Assembly (NCBI GenBank): GCA_944470555.2
Contig: OX104132.1
Location: forward strand, 16,439,755-16,503,754
Reading direction: 5' to 3'
DNA length: 64,000 bases
From: Heterobilharzia americana
Taxonomy: Eukaryota > Platyhelminthes > Trematoda > Strigeidida > Schistosomatidae
The notes beneath the pieces are model-generated. The model made no database searches and was not told the DNA's origin. It was given only the letters and a program-made list of their open reading frames with translations. How positions within the stretch are numbered: position 1 is the stretch's first letter; each line of letters opens with the position of its first letter. This document shows, piece after piece, positions 49,320-61,470 of the stretch. A program made the position numbers and the translations under genes.

Positions 49320-52300
49320 GAGCGGTAGTTAGGATGGAGTTGGGGGCCAGTGAGGTTGGTGACTACCTGAGTACGTCCGTGGTGGTCCATGCGAGGTGAT
49401 ATAACTGTCTAATCGTCGGTTGAATGGGTCGACTGAGGGAGCTATAACGATGTGTCGTGGTAAGGCATTCTATAAAACACAAACTCTTAGGGAGAGAAAT
49501 TTGGACCTGAGTATGGTGTGCTATCTTAATGGGGTTTCCTCTTGAAGATCGTTGAGTTGCAGGCAAAATTGATTTGTTTGCATGGTCTGCTTGATGGGCA
49601 ATCTTGTATGCCATAATGAGGTCACCCCTCTCCCTGCGATAACCCAAGGTAAATAGGTTTAGATGTTTAAGTCTTTCAGGATACGTCTTTCCCCTTAGCT
49701 CCACAACAGATTTTATTGCAGTTCTTTGTATTCTTTCAAGGAGATTAGAGTCTCTCTTGAGTGTTGGAGGAGCCACCGTATTGAAGACCTCTAGATGCGG
49801 CAGCACGTAGGATTTGAAAATGGTGAGGAAGAGTTTGGGAGTGAGGGCGCCAAGCTGTCTACGCAGAAAGTGTAGAATGACGTTCGCTGTGGTTGTCATA
49901 CCTTTGTAGTTGGAGCTGGTGTCCAAGGTGTTGGAGAAGTTGAGCCCCAAATCTTTCTCCATGGACACTCTGGTGATAGTACGGTTGCTCAACATGTTCT
50001 AGAAGTCGGTCATACTTGCTTCATTTTTACTGATGTTCATTACTTTGCACTTTTCCAGGTTGAAGCTGAGGCCATTTTCCGACGACCAGAGCTCGAGTTG
50101 CTGCAAGTCCTTTTGAAGCGCTGTACAATCAGCTTCTTCGTTTACCACCCTACAAATTTTTATGTAGTCAGCGAAGAGGAGGATGGGTGAGGATATTTTA
50201 TCTGGCAGATCGTTGACAAACAGGAAGAACAGAAGCGGTCCTAGGATTGCTCCTCGGGATACTCCTGACATCTAGTTGGACTTCGAACATATTGAAACCA
50301 CCCGTCAGACTCAAGACAGTGGACGAAAGATTCGTATTGTTTAGGAGCCTTTGTTGGGTACCAAGAGACCTCTGGCATGTTGAAATCCCCTCATGTAATC
50401 TTGTCCGAAAATGACATAGAGGCAATAAACCTTAAGGCTTCTGACAAGTTGTCATGCTCGGAAGTGGAATTGGGAGGATAATTCACGCACATGAAAAGAA
50501 AGGTTAGGCAGCTTGCAGGCTTTAAAATAACCCAGACAGAATCTTTTATAACTCTTCCCACTGGGATGTCGCGCTGCGTAGAATTTATAGATAAACCGAC
50601 ATACATGAGATAACCACCCCCACGCCCATTTCTCCTATCACTATGAAAATTTTGTGGTTGTCAAAACAAATGCTCAAGTCAAAAATATCCGATTTGCTCC
50701 ATGCCTCAGTTATCATGATGATTGAAGAGGAGCATGACGCAAGTAAGGTCAAACTGAACACCTTATTGCACATTGACGGAGCATTTATTAGGCATACAGA
50801 AAACAAACGGCCTAACAGTTGAAAGCAGACGTGAATATCTTGAAAGAACAACTTACTAATCTCGTTAAGAAGCATAGAGTGGTGGTTACGGGTAAGTTGT
50901 GAGGTATTGGGTAGGTGATTTGTACTAACATTAAAAGGAGGTGGTATGGGACAGTTTAATAAGGAAACGGTAGGGTTAGGCACATTGATCGATTCAACAT
51001 CGACCTTAAGTAGATCAAATGAGTGAGAAAGAGAGATTGAGCTACTCAGGTAATTCGTGGTTATGCGGCACTTCTCTAAGACATCCACTAGGATCAAAAT
51101 GCCTTTATTTTTATTATCAGTCTATGGTGTAGGTGTTAGCCTGGCGGGTGCAAAGGAGGCATGATACCGTTCGGTTCCCGGTGGCTTTTTGTAATCTCGT
51201 TCAACACGTGGCCGGAGACTAACTGGATCATCTGGCTTGCCAAGGGTGCCACCGACCCTTGGAGGCGCCCAAAATTATGTTGCTGTTTTTTGCAAGCTCT
51301 TAGTGGGTTCTAGAATATGTGTTGCATAGCCATGATGGTTACATTCAGTGGTGGATTGAGTATAATGACCACTTTTACCTGCTGTAAGGGAATTGAGAGC
51401 GGGCATCTGACGACAGCTCAGCTAACCAACCGAATGATGGGTTTTCCTTGCAAACGATTTTTGACTGTGTTTTTGGGTGCATTGATGCTGCTTTAGCAAA
51501 CACTCTGGTATCATCATACTGATCACTAAAGGTAGGTTCAGACGGGGGTTGTGCAACGACTGGACGATCATTATTGCGCTTTGCAAAGGATGTTGAGTGA
51601 AATGGCCTTATCTGGCGATTCTTGGTTTGAAACTGCCAATTATCTGAAGGATAAGGTGGTTTGTTACACAAAAGAGTGACTTCACTGTCCGGCTGTAGCC
51701 GGGGGGCAATTTGGTCAGAGTTGTGAGAAATATGGTCAGTTGTTGGCGGTAGTGGTTAATGTTCACTAAATAATTTTGACTTGTTAAAGTTGGTGCACAC
51801 ATTGCACCAGGGATATGCTGATGTACTTGCAGTTGGAATATCGGTCGTTCTAGACCTAGAAAAAGTATGACGCGGAAACACTTTCGGTTGATCTCCTGAT
51901 ATCACCTCTGGTGCGTAAAAGACAAAATATTGGCTTTTGAGACGAAAATATTTTTATGTGAGTTCATAGGCTCATTATGGCTTGAGTGAGTCTCAGTGAA
52001 GAAACAGTTGCGGGTAGGGCTTTCAGTGAATGGAGCTGGATTATTGAACTTTCCGTTCATAGCGGCCTTATTTATGTCAGCACCACGGTGTTTCGTTGGC
52101 GAGGTAACATTTGAACTTTAGAGATCAAGATCGACTGAGCCTACTGTCGCCTGACTATTTATCCGTATGGAATAACAAAACCTTGAGGCAATGGGTGAGT
52201 CAACTGGACTTATGCCTATTTTTTAGTCTATTCGCTCACTCGTGAGATCGATAACAAACTTATTTTCAGTGTTATTGAGTGGGAATTCCGACTGAAATTT

Positions 52301-52540
52301 GCGAATGCGACGTTAGCAAGGTGTTAAATCCTCAGTAACCTTGAGACTTCTATAGGAAGTATGAGCTCTAATAGATTTGTTAAATTTTAGGAAGAGTTTA
52401 GCATGCCTTATGCAATTAGACTTGAAAAGATGTGGACAAGTGTTGAGATTTGATATCTTTCTTAATCTGACAACATGACATTCGACCAATTGAATGCAGC
52501 ATGCTTGCAGATATAGGTCTTTAGCGTCACACACTTCCCC
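49320..52540 (-). mobile_element. CR1-like LINE family A, copy 3, minus strand
   Basis: ORF1 remnants (52534-52313, CCIQLVECHVVRLRKIS; 51802-51375). The endonuclease (51097-50391) has SIIMITEAWSKSDIF and VGRVIKDSVWVIL. The reverse transcriptase (50271-49999) has MSGVSRGAILGPLLFFLFVNDL, LLFADYIKI at the active site and LSFNLEKCKVM. The C-terminal region (49995-49363) has MEKDLGLNFSNTLD and YRRERGDLIMAYKI. The 633-base C-terminal frame is open, making this one of the better-preserved copies, but YADD has become FADY, so it is inactive. Confidence 0.72.
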
Positions 52541-53359
52541 AAAATCAGTGGCCTAGGGTTTTGACGAAATTCGACGTTGATGCTGACCTTGATAGTTTAA
52601 CTGAACTCGGCAAGCTGAAGGCACCCTGTCAAGCACCCTCCCCATTTGGCACGCCGTCGTGTCACGTTACACCGCTCATATTCTACTTTCTAGCCGGTTA
52701 GTTGGAACGCATCGGTATCTTGGCACAACCATCCAGATATACTGTTCCATCCGACTACGCTATCGTGTTCTTCCTTGGTCTCGCACTCGTGGGTGTATAA
52801 CAAGTCCGAATAATTAGTGATTGGTCTTTGCATCTGTCAAGTTCGCACCAGGGCAAATCCTAAAGGTCTTTCAAGTGTACAGGGATATGGTCGGGAAGAT
52901 TATGCACTAAAGTATTATAAGACGACACAATTCTTTTGGTGGCTTCCTCTGCTACGAACTGGATTGAACGTTCTCATAGCTAGCGTTAGTGATCCTCATT
53001 TCAAGTCACCTACGCCTTTTTCGACTTCCGCAAGTATTGGGGGGCCACCTCAGGGTTTCGCAGGAGAGCGAGCAACACGATTGTAGTTGGAAGACAGTTA
53101 GACGGGTCCTGGAAGTGTTCTGTCCATCTTTACAGTCGTCTCCCCTGTGAGTGAATCTCAGATCCGTCCTTCTCCGCAACGGCCCCACTAACCGTTGTTG
53201 ACCTTCCCCCACCCAGTCTCCTTAATAAGTCCAAATAACTTTACTGTTACCAATCACCGCTACCTTTTCCACCTCTTTAACCTTCGCTGCCCACCACTGT
53301 TCGCGGTCATTGTGTGGACTTTTTCTCAATCAACTTCTAAGTTGCGCTCGCTCTTCATT

Positions 53360-54610
53360 GTACTCAGAGCCCGAAGGCAGGGATGCGTTCACGTGCATCC
53401 ATTAGTTCGAAAGAAGCCGCTGATATCCACTGGCTCTTTTTACTCACTCTTTCGGAGTCGGCTACAGTCTTCAGAGCTGCTTTTACACCAGACTGAAGAT
53501 GGCACCAAGCTCCTTCTGGACGAGTGATAGTCTTCTGTTCCGATAATTCCCTAGCCAACTTCTCATTGAACACGGCTTTGGTGTTTTCGTTGTCCAGCAA
53601 TACTCGTGGTGGTTTTGTTGTCAAATTTTTTCTACGTCCATTGAGACGCAGACATATACGTGTTCGGACCAACGCATCATCGCTATCCAAGTACGTACTC
53701 CACCGATCCTCTCTAGCGATGACTAATTGCAATATGGTCTATCTGTGTCCATCGCTGAGTTGAGCTCGGTTGATGCCACACCATACAGTGTCTTTCTTTG
53801 TGTCCTAAGTTTGTGCTAGCTAGAAATAGGCGGTTATCTGAGCATAGTTGTAATAGGCGATCACCGTTATCTGTACATTCAACAAGGATTCCGAAAGTGC
53901 CACCTCTCAGTGCCTCACTCAGTCTACCCACCTGTGTATTAAAGTCACCTGCAACAACCACCACGTCCGAACATTTGGCTTTCGAGAGGAGGCTAGACAG
54001 TTTTCGACAGAACTCGTCCTTCACTTCATCCAAGCTGTAGTCAGTGAGTGCGTAAGCAGAGAGTTTCACCGTTCCTTTTAGATCTCCACGTGCCGTTAGG
54101 ACGGATAGTGCAGAGGCGCCTGAAAACTCGAATCCAGTCCAAAGGTGAGTTTTCTGTCCTGTTGCTTAACCCTATGCTCACATATGCGGGACCGTGAGAG
54201 CTAGCTATCGAACCCCTAGAAACTCGAAGGGTGAATTTTGCGAATTCATCGGACTGGTCGGGAGAGGTAGGGTGAGTAACATCACTTGAGCCGTGTATGC
54301 GGGTCTCACAAACGCAGCACACATCCATGGTCTGAGTTGCTAGTCTTTGCCAACGAAGCCTGTTGACCAGTTTGACGGAAGAGGCCACGATGTGTAACTT
54401 GGGGCATAGTTTAATGAGACCAGGGATGCTGTTCTTAGCATTCACATCGTTGTAGAAGGCTGCAGAGCTAGGAGAGATTGAAGATGATATAGTTGAGGGA
54501 TATGTAGGAAGATTAGAAAGTAGTGATGGGGAGGTGTATAGGAGTCTGAAGAAACCTAAGTGCTGACCGAGTTGTGAGGGTGGTTGACACTTCACGTTTG
54601 CCCACACCGT
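53360..54610 (-). mobile_element. RTE-like LINE, endonuclease part
   Basis: Frame 54607-54041 carries TMDVCCVCETRI and other pieces of the N-terminal endonuclease; frame 54069-53713 has VVVVAGDFNTQVG and RWTQIDHIAISHR, the catalytic GDFN and DHI blocks of an RTE apurinic-type endonuclease. Frame 53732-53364 continues with the pre-RT linker. The reverse transcriptase is missing here. This could be the 5' counterpart of the 35290-36825 fragment, but 16 kb of other elements lies between them. Confidence 0.75.
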
Positions 54611-55146
54611 GGAAGGCCATTTCTTCTTAAGATACCTGGGAGAGATTTGTGTGATCGCAGAGCCCGTTGGACATTAGCTTGGAGCCCATCACAAACATCC
54701 TTTGGGTATGATTATTTTAAGCTTTTGTCATTTTGGGGCCGGATGGTCGGAAAAGAAACGACAAATAAACCAACACTGACTGCCCGGCAGACCACTGGAG
54801 ATGGCGGAGTGTGTTATTTTTAAGGCCGATCTTTTCTAACCCCTCCTTCCTTCAACCGAGAAGGCGGCACCAGCGTGGCACTGCTGGTCATCCGAGCGAA
54901 ACAGCTTACTGCTGTCACACTCCATCCAGCTAGTAGCAGTACGGCGTTGCCCACAGACCCCCATCATAGTGTAGTAATTAACACGAAGACGGTAATCGTC
55001 TTGCGTCTAACCACCATACAGCAGACCTTTCTGGTATGGTAGGACGTCGACGGAACAACTGTTTCACCAGTATATCTCACTAGGTCACTATGATATGCAA
55101 GCCCGACCACCAAGTCAAGGTAGAAGCTGTCGGTCGGGTCACAGTG

Positions 55147-55147
<1 letters not shown>
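54611..55147. other. No gene recognised; probable RTE 5' flank
   Basis: GC-richer than the surroundings and without a convincing frame; it lies upstream of the minus-strand RTE piece. Confidence 0.4.
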
Positions 55148-55186
<39 letters not shown>

Positions 55187-55208
55187 TAATAACGATAGCA
55201 ATAATAAT
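55148..55208. repeat. (ATA)n microsatellite
   Basis: About twelve clean ATA/AAT units, then imperfect ones, ending exactly where the duplicated block begins. Confidence 0.85.
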
Positions 55209-55560
55209 AACGGTGAAAAGAGTGATGAGGGGTAACAGATATATGTCTGCTTGAATTCTCTTAGCACTGATAACCATAACTAGACGATGCTATAATCCAC
55301 CACTGGTTGATAAAAGCTCTTCAACTGTTGTAAACACCACTGAATAAATAGCCTATTGTACACATTGATATAACATGAGTGTTTATGGTTGCAGTGATTC
55401 ATTGTGTCGCTGTGTCAGGTCAGAGACATACGGTGTTGGGATAAGTAGTAGGTTTGATGGTACGAAGTGGTTTACTAGGGAAAGTTCTATTCCATCACCA
55501 TTCTTGCAATGAATTTTCTGGTGAGCTTCTAATAACAGAACTACATCATTTGATATTCAC
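55209..55560 (+). repeat. Segmental duplication, copy 1 (upstream of VAL locus)
   Basis: Collinear with 63104-63455 at a constant offset of 7895 with only a few substitutions. It lies 0.7-1.1 kb upstream of the fourth VAL locus. Confidence 0.9.
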
Positions 55561-55752
55561 TATAACATGTAGAATGTGAAGGGAGAGATTTATGCAGGAT
55601 AATGCACAAAAATCTAGTCACCTGAGATGTACTTTATAAAGTCACCTCAGTTGAACAGTCAGAGATGTTTTACGATTGTGTCCACAGCGTGCACCGACAG
55701 AAATTGTATCACTTGTGAAATGTGAACATGAGAACATCATTCAGCACTGGTG

Positions 55753-55970
55753 TTATTTTGAAGTGTGTTGCGTTGTGACTCTGGAACTTTCTCCATACAA
55801 TTTTTTTCGTTGTATCTGTAGATCTATTAGTTGAATGGTCATTGAATGTGATTGTACAAAATCAACAAAGCGTAGATCAACTACATTCTGATTGATGCTG
55901 GTGTTTGACAGTAAGCCACCAGTTCAGCCAGTCTGTCGAATCCTGGAAGTCGTCACCGATGTTGAGTGAA
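55753..55970 (+). repeat. Second, diverged block of the duplication, copy 1
   Basis: Similar to 63456-63655 but clearly less so than the first block (roughly 80 per cent by eye, with indels). The 192 bases 55561-55752 are absent at this position in the other copy. Confidence 0.8.
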
Positions 55971-56227
55971 TGTGAAGACGTTTTGTAAAGCAGGAAAGTA
56001 GGGCATGATGAACCGAGTTGAATTAGTAAATCTTCTCTGGTCTCATGCTACTGCCAACGCTTGAGGGTCCCAACGTTTGCATGAGCCATTCCTTTCATTT
56101 CAATTCTTGAAGTTGTCCATTCGAGCATAGTCGTGGAGAGGAAGAAGGCAGAAGTAACGACACGAATTGTGGCTACCATAGTGTAGCTGTCCCTGTATGT
56201 ACGACAGCAGAATGCATTTCTTATGCC

Positions 56228-56235
56228 TATAAATC
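56228..56235 (+). promoter_or_regulatory. TATA-like box of fourth VAL locus
   Basis: TATAAATC, 44 bases before ATG 56272, the same spacing as the intact VAL genes. Confidence 0.55.
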
Positions 56236-56271
56236 CATATGAATTGCTGCCAGCTTGTTGCATTTTCCAAA

Positions 56272-58409
56272 ATGTCTGACGACGAATTTATACCAAATGA
56301 AGTACACTGGATACGCAGCTATCAAAAGGCATTAGAAATCGAGCCAAAGTTGTTCAGGTGAGGTACGGCCACAACATGACTACAAGCAAACCAAAGTTTT
56401 ATGCAGAACAACATTTTCCATATGCTCATCTTCTATTGTATTTGCAAATAGATTTAGGATGATGATTTGGAAGAGGATGCTAGGCAGTGGGCGAAAAAGT
56501 GTCACAACTACACTGAGATATACGATGGATTACCTGTTGGCAAGTGGAAATCAGTTGGTAAGAATATAATGATAGTAGTAGAGAAATCCTAGTGAGTGAA
56601 CATGTGAATGTTTACTCTAATCTCTGACATTTTCAGTGCCGTCACTGAATGGATGAAACAGGCGAAAAATTACAATCATTCAACAAATCGTTGCTTAACA
56701 GGAAATTCCTGTGACAGCTACAAGCGGGTAGGTAAACTTATCAATTCCTAGTGTGAATATCTGTCATAAAGTGAATCACTTTAATTACTCTCATCTACTT
56801 GCTTTCAGGTTATCAGCGACCAGACTACACACATAGGATGCGCATATCACAAATGTGAAAACTTTGGACCATGGGAGAACAACTTGGTAGTGTGCAACTA
56901 CGCACCCAGGTGAGTCTTCACTTGTGAACACGACATGCTGACAACCCGTTGAGTTGTGAGATGGCACACCATTTCATTGCCAGTCATACCTGCAACTCGA
57001 GTACCACTGAAGTCTTGGTGTCTTCACTGCTGGCTGTCATGCTTCAGTAGTCTCCGATTCATGTTGTCCAGAGGTTACTCACTGGATAACATGTTCCTCG
57101 TGTGTCTGCACATAATGTGTGTGAGGCAGAGTTTCGTGGAGCGCAGTCTCCATTCGCAAATGGCATGCTCGACATCACATCAAACCACACACAACTGATT
57201 GTGATGGAGTCGATTTTGATGGAGTGTGATTCTGTGGATACACATTCCACTGATTACTACTGATCATAATGTGTGTGTGTGTGTGTGTGTGTTTGCAATG
57301 TGCATATGCGCTGCTTATACACAACTGTGTCATGTCACCAAAAACTCGTCGAGTGTGTGACTATATCAGACCACACGATGAAATCTACAGGTAGTAATGT
57401 TTGTTAATTTTCGTGGAACGAGAGTAGAATGTTTGCAGGATGCGGACAGATTTGAATGACATGAAATGCATTCAGTCGACAATATTCCGTCTGCACTTGA
57501 CTGCATATCAACCCGTCATATGGAATGGTGTACAGGCGTGCTGTTGTGTGGTTTATATGAGTGTCTTGTGTGAGTTGGCCAGGTGAACAGTCAGCGCCGA
57601 TCAAGAGAAGCATAAGGAAATCTTGAGTCTGTGAAAGGTGAGAGAATGGGGAATGAGAAAATGTCGGAATGTTCCTCCCAAATCCACGTATCCAGTCAGT
57701 CCAATGGACTGAGAAGGATGTGTCCAGTGGATTGTGGTGGGTAGTTGAATGGTTGGCGACACAGTAGACTATTGCAAGTAACAAATGCATCTCTGTTTTC
57801 TGGTGCACACCATTCACATACGACCTGCTGTTGAACGAGAGATGAGCTCGGTCACTCAGCGTCTGGATGTTTGAGTAGACTGATTGTCAGTGACACTGAA
57901 CAAGGTGGTCTGTCAATGATGAAGCACTCATCACACGAGTAACTGTCTGCACATGGAGATATCGAGTCATTGAGAAAGTGGTGTATGTGAGCTGTGGCAC
58001 AATGACAACACACATTACCGTGTGACACTCATGAGGCAGATAAATCGACTCGTATGTTATTGGGTGTCACAATTCCACACCTACACATTCTGATCCATTG
58101 TGAAATCGCATATCATCCTGTTACAATTCGCCTTGTAAACATACCAGATTGAACGCTACACAGCTTCACAGTCTCCAGTTCCTCAGTGTGTCCAGTGACA
58201 CGATTGTGTTGTCAAACGACTCTCATCTACCTTATGGAGTAACAGAATTCATTGGGTGAGTTTAATCAACTGCTTCATAAACCAGTTGACTATGCATATC
58301 CGAATTCAAATATTGAAATATCTCACGTTTTATCTTCTGCAGCTTGATATGTGGAAGACCCTACACTGATGGGACAAATGGCAGATGCAAGGAGAAATCA
58401 AGACACTGA
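56272..58409 (+). pseudogene. VAL (SCP/TAPS) locus with damaged 5' part
   Basis: Exons 2-5 are clear: 56452-56591, 56637-56727, 56809-56909 and 58343-58409, with the same lengths (140, 91, 101) and phases as the intact VAL genes. They encode RQWAKKCHNYT, SVGKNIM, TTHIGCAYHKC, NLVVCNYAP and PYTDGTNGRC. Two faults stand out. Codon 2 of exon 2, TGG in the twins, is TAG (56455-56457). The reading after the TATA box (ATG at 56272, opening MSDDEFIPNEVHW, ending at a possible donor 56361) has no recognisable signal peptide or LHN motif and ends in the wrong phase. Using the new AG at 56456-56457 as acceptor would skip the stop with loss of two codons, but the first exon still would not fit. It is probably a recent pseudogene, or a gene with an unfound first exon. 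A CATAAA at 58487 could serve for polyadenylation. Confidence 0.72.
57268..57294. repeat. (GT)n microsatellite in VAL intron 4
   Basis: About a dozen GT units inside the last intron of the fourth VAL locus. Confidence 0.8.
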
Positions 58410-60189
58410 TTAATGACAGGATTCACCACATACATTCTGCATGTTGCACATCGACTGATTGCTAGTGACTTCTCTTTCCATTCACTCATAAATACACAAA
58501 TATGAAAACCACTCGATGCTTTCTGAGAATTACTCAACTGGGAAACTGGAAATAGGATGACAGTAGGCTTTGCTGGATGTCACAGACGTGTATTCGGTTA
58601 TCGGATTCACGCACACATTTTCTTGGCCATTGAGAATATGTGGATTAGAAGTGACAGTTATTGTTAGGAGAATGTGAATTCATGTAGACTGAGAGGAAAT
58701 GATGATGATGATGATGTGTGCAGGATATGACGAGGCAGTCAGGTTTCGTTTGTCCACGAATGAATTCGAAATGTAGCAGGCTTCAAGTGGTTCGGTTACT
58801 TCTGAAAGTGAAAGTGAAAGTGATTCAAGATATCAGCATGATGTAGAAGTGGTGAGGACCAGCATTCAGATCATATCCGCTATCAGTGATGAATAGACTG
58901 GACAGAAGATATAAGTGAAGTGAAATGTGACCATGTGGATGGCGCTGTCAGGTGTTAATTCTACTTGATTGGCCGAAATTGTACTCGAAAATAGTGCCTA
59001 TTCATATTTACTTGCGATAATCAAGAAGACGTGAGTGCATGGATATGATGAGTCCATTTGCATGAATAATGTATACACAGATCACGACATCCTTTTATGT
59101 ACATCTGTGCATCGGTGTGCGTAATCTCAAAGGGAATCCAATTTCAAATCGGGAATAGATTTTGTGTTAGTTTACCACACGTGATGACAGCAAACAGTGT
59201 GAATTCGATGGATTTGCGAACTTCGTCAGATAAACAGTATCTGGGTGAAGAAGACATTGTGGTGAATCCTTACTGTTGCAGATAGTATTCTCTGATTGAC
59301 GTGTCTCTCTGTTGCGAGTTACAGATAGAAATGTGTGTAGTGCGTGTTGTGTGTGTGCGTGTGTGTGTGTGTGTATGTGAGTGGAGAGATGGCTATTCCA
59401 ACTGGGAATCCATTTCTGGTACCTTTCATCTCGATGTGTCTGTCTCGACATCATCGCATGTTGTATTGGACAACTGTGAGACAATCGCTCGAAGTCATGA
59501 CAGTACTCATGAGATCGAGAAGATTGACTGGGTAAGACATGTCACACACACCAACAATAATAAGAATTTGATGATCAGCATTCGACTAGTTCTCCTACTG
59601 AAATTGTCCGGAAATGAAGTGCATGGTTACGACCTACGCGAATGAACCGTGTAATCGTTCTTCATCTTGTTATGGAATCCATTTCCACTGTGACCTAGCG
59701 AATCTAATTCAGCTGAGATTCTAGTGAATATTATGCCTATTCTTTTTCTTACAACATGTACATTTCAGCGTTAGGGGTGACCCACATATACGAATACGTG
59801 TTCTTATTATCTCGGATGCAAACTCGGTGTGATGTATACGCTCATGGATTACGATACATGCACACAGGCGCTTGAAAATATTTGCAATATGCTAGAATGA
59901 TATGGTGTGAAATGAACAAGTATAGCCTGGTGACATTTCCTCAGAGACCAAACTTCCTCACCTGAACCTTGAAATGAGACGCGTTCTGTTGGTTTGGAGT
60001 TCGTCAGCCTCATCTCCCCATAGTATAACATCCTCAACTGAGGGGTATTTGAATCCTACATCTCGGGAAATAACACCACGTCTAAATATAACACCTCGCA
60101 AAAGGAGATTTACAGTTATCAGCGTTGACAAAGACAGATGCTGATTACTTCAGGTAACGATAATTCTACCTCAAAAGTTCTCCGCCTCT
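58410..60189. other. Intergenic stretch with simple repeats
   Basis: A short GATGAT run (about 58698-58715), GTGAAA triplication (about 58805-58822) and a GT run (59346-59378). No gene or mobile-element motif seen. Confidence 0.5.
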
Positions 60190-61470
60190 TCAAGTCCGCA
60201 TATCGTGACCACTACAACTAGCAACAATAAGAAAAACCTAATTACAAATTCTCAGCACGGTTTCACTAAATTCAAGTCTTGCGTTACTTATCATTTCCAT
60301 TTCCTTCACCTTATCATTAGTAGCCGCAAGGCACGTAAAATCATCATTGATATGATTATGAGCAATAATTTATGCTCGAAACGTAATCAATTAAATAATA
60401 CTGTGTCACTGTGCGCTTTATATCAAATAAACAAATCTAATATGGAACTACATTCTACCACAGTGCCCAAGTTTTTCACTTATATAAAATCATCACTGTT
60501 CTGTACTTTGATATATCAAAGGCATTTGACAAGGTACCGCATAGTATGCTTTATGACAAGATACAATAGATTGGCATTCATGACCCGTTACTTCGTTGGT
60601 TTAAATCGTTTCTTAGTGATCGTAGTCAAATAGTTAAAGTAAATTCTATTCAATCTAAACCTAGGCTCATAACTAGTGGAGTAATACAGGGTAGTGTCCT
60701 TGGGTCTTTGTTGTTTACAATTTTTATGAATAGTGTGTCCAGGTGCCTCACTGCAAGGGAAAAATTCCTGTACGCTGATGATCTTAAGGTTGTATACTTA
60801 TGTCACACTCATGAACTAAGCAATACGCTATCTACTGCTCAACAAGAATTATGTGAAGTTGCTAAGTGGTGCGACGAGTTCCATCTCAAGTTCAACATTG
60901 ACAAATATGGTTGGCTCAACATTGTCAGCGATAACCTAGACTTGTCCTTCGAAGTTTGTGAACAAAAGATACCTAGACGTTCTTCAGTGCTAGATCTTTG
61001 TCTTTGATATTCCAGTGAACAAACAGCTTGTATCACATCTAAGTCACGTAGACACCCTAAATACATCGTCCATAACTTTTATAGTACTGAATCAAGGGTC
61101 CCACTCTACAGAATGGCGATCAGTCCAATTTTAGAATACTGCCCGTTTATCCTGGAAGAGGCGACTTAGAATGAATCTTATATTTTACTAAAAATTACTT
61201 CGTAGGCAAATGAACTCAAGTGGCCCAGAAATTAAGATAGTTGTAACATCTACTCACTACATACGTAATCACAGTTTGTTAGCTGAAAATGAGTGTTGTA
61301 AGAGCAAATTGCAAGGTGACTTCTTCCTCAATAAGTTTTCTCGCATCTGGAATGGACTTCCTGAGGAAATACGTGCTGCAGGTTCATTATCTGTCTTTTG
61401 CTGCTCACAGATGATGAGTCTGTAGTAAACTCAGTTTGTTCTCTCGAATATATCGTTCAGTTTTTAGACA
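60190..61470 (+). mobile_element. CR1-like LINE fragment, plus strand
   Basis: Reading across frames: LITNSQHGFTKFKSC (about 60238), FDISKAFDKVPHSMLYDKI (about 60505), SGVIQGSVLGSLLFTIFMNS (about 60680), then the active site FLYADDLKVVYL (about 60765) and FHLKFNIDKYG. A C-terminal piece (61210-61425; NKFSRIWNGLPEEIRAAGS) completes it. Between the first two motifs, 60340-60490 carries AT-rich sequence also found in the Penelope-like fragment at 2655-2873, so one element is inserted in the other. YADD is intact but the frame is not. Confidence 0.75.

Noticed and set aside
55148..55208. Triplet repeat considered as a CRISPR-like or coding repeat
   Set aside because: It is a simple ATA microsatellite without spacers or an open coding context.
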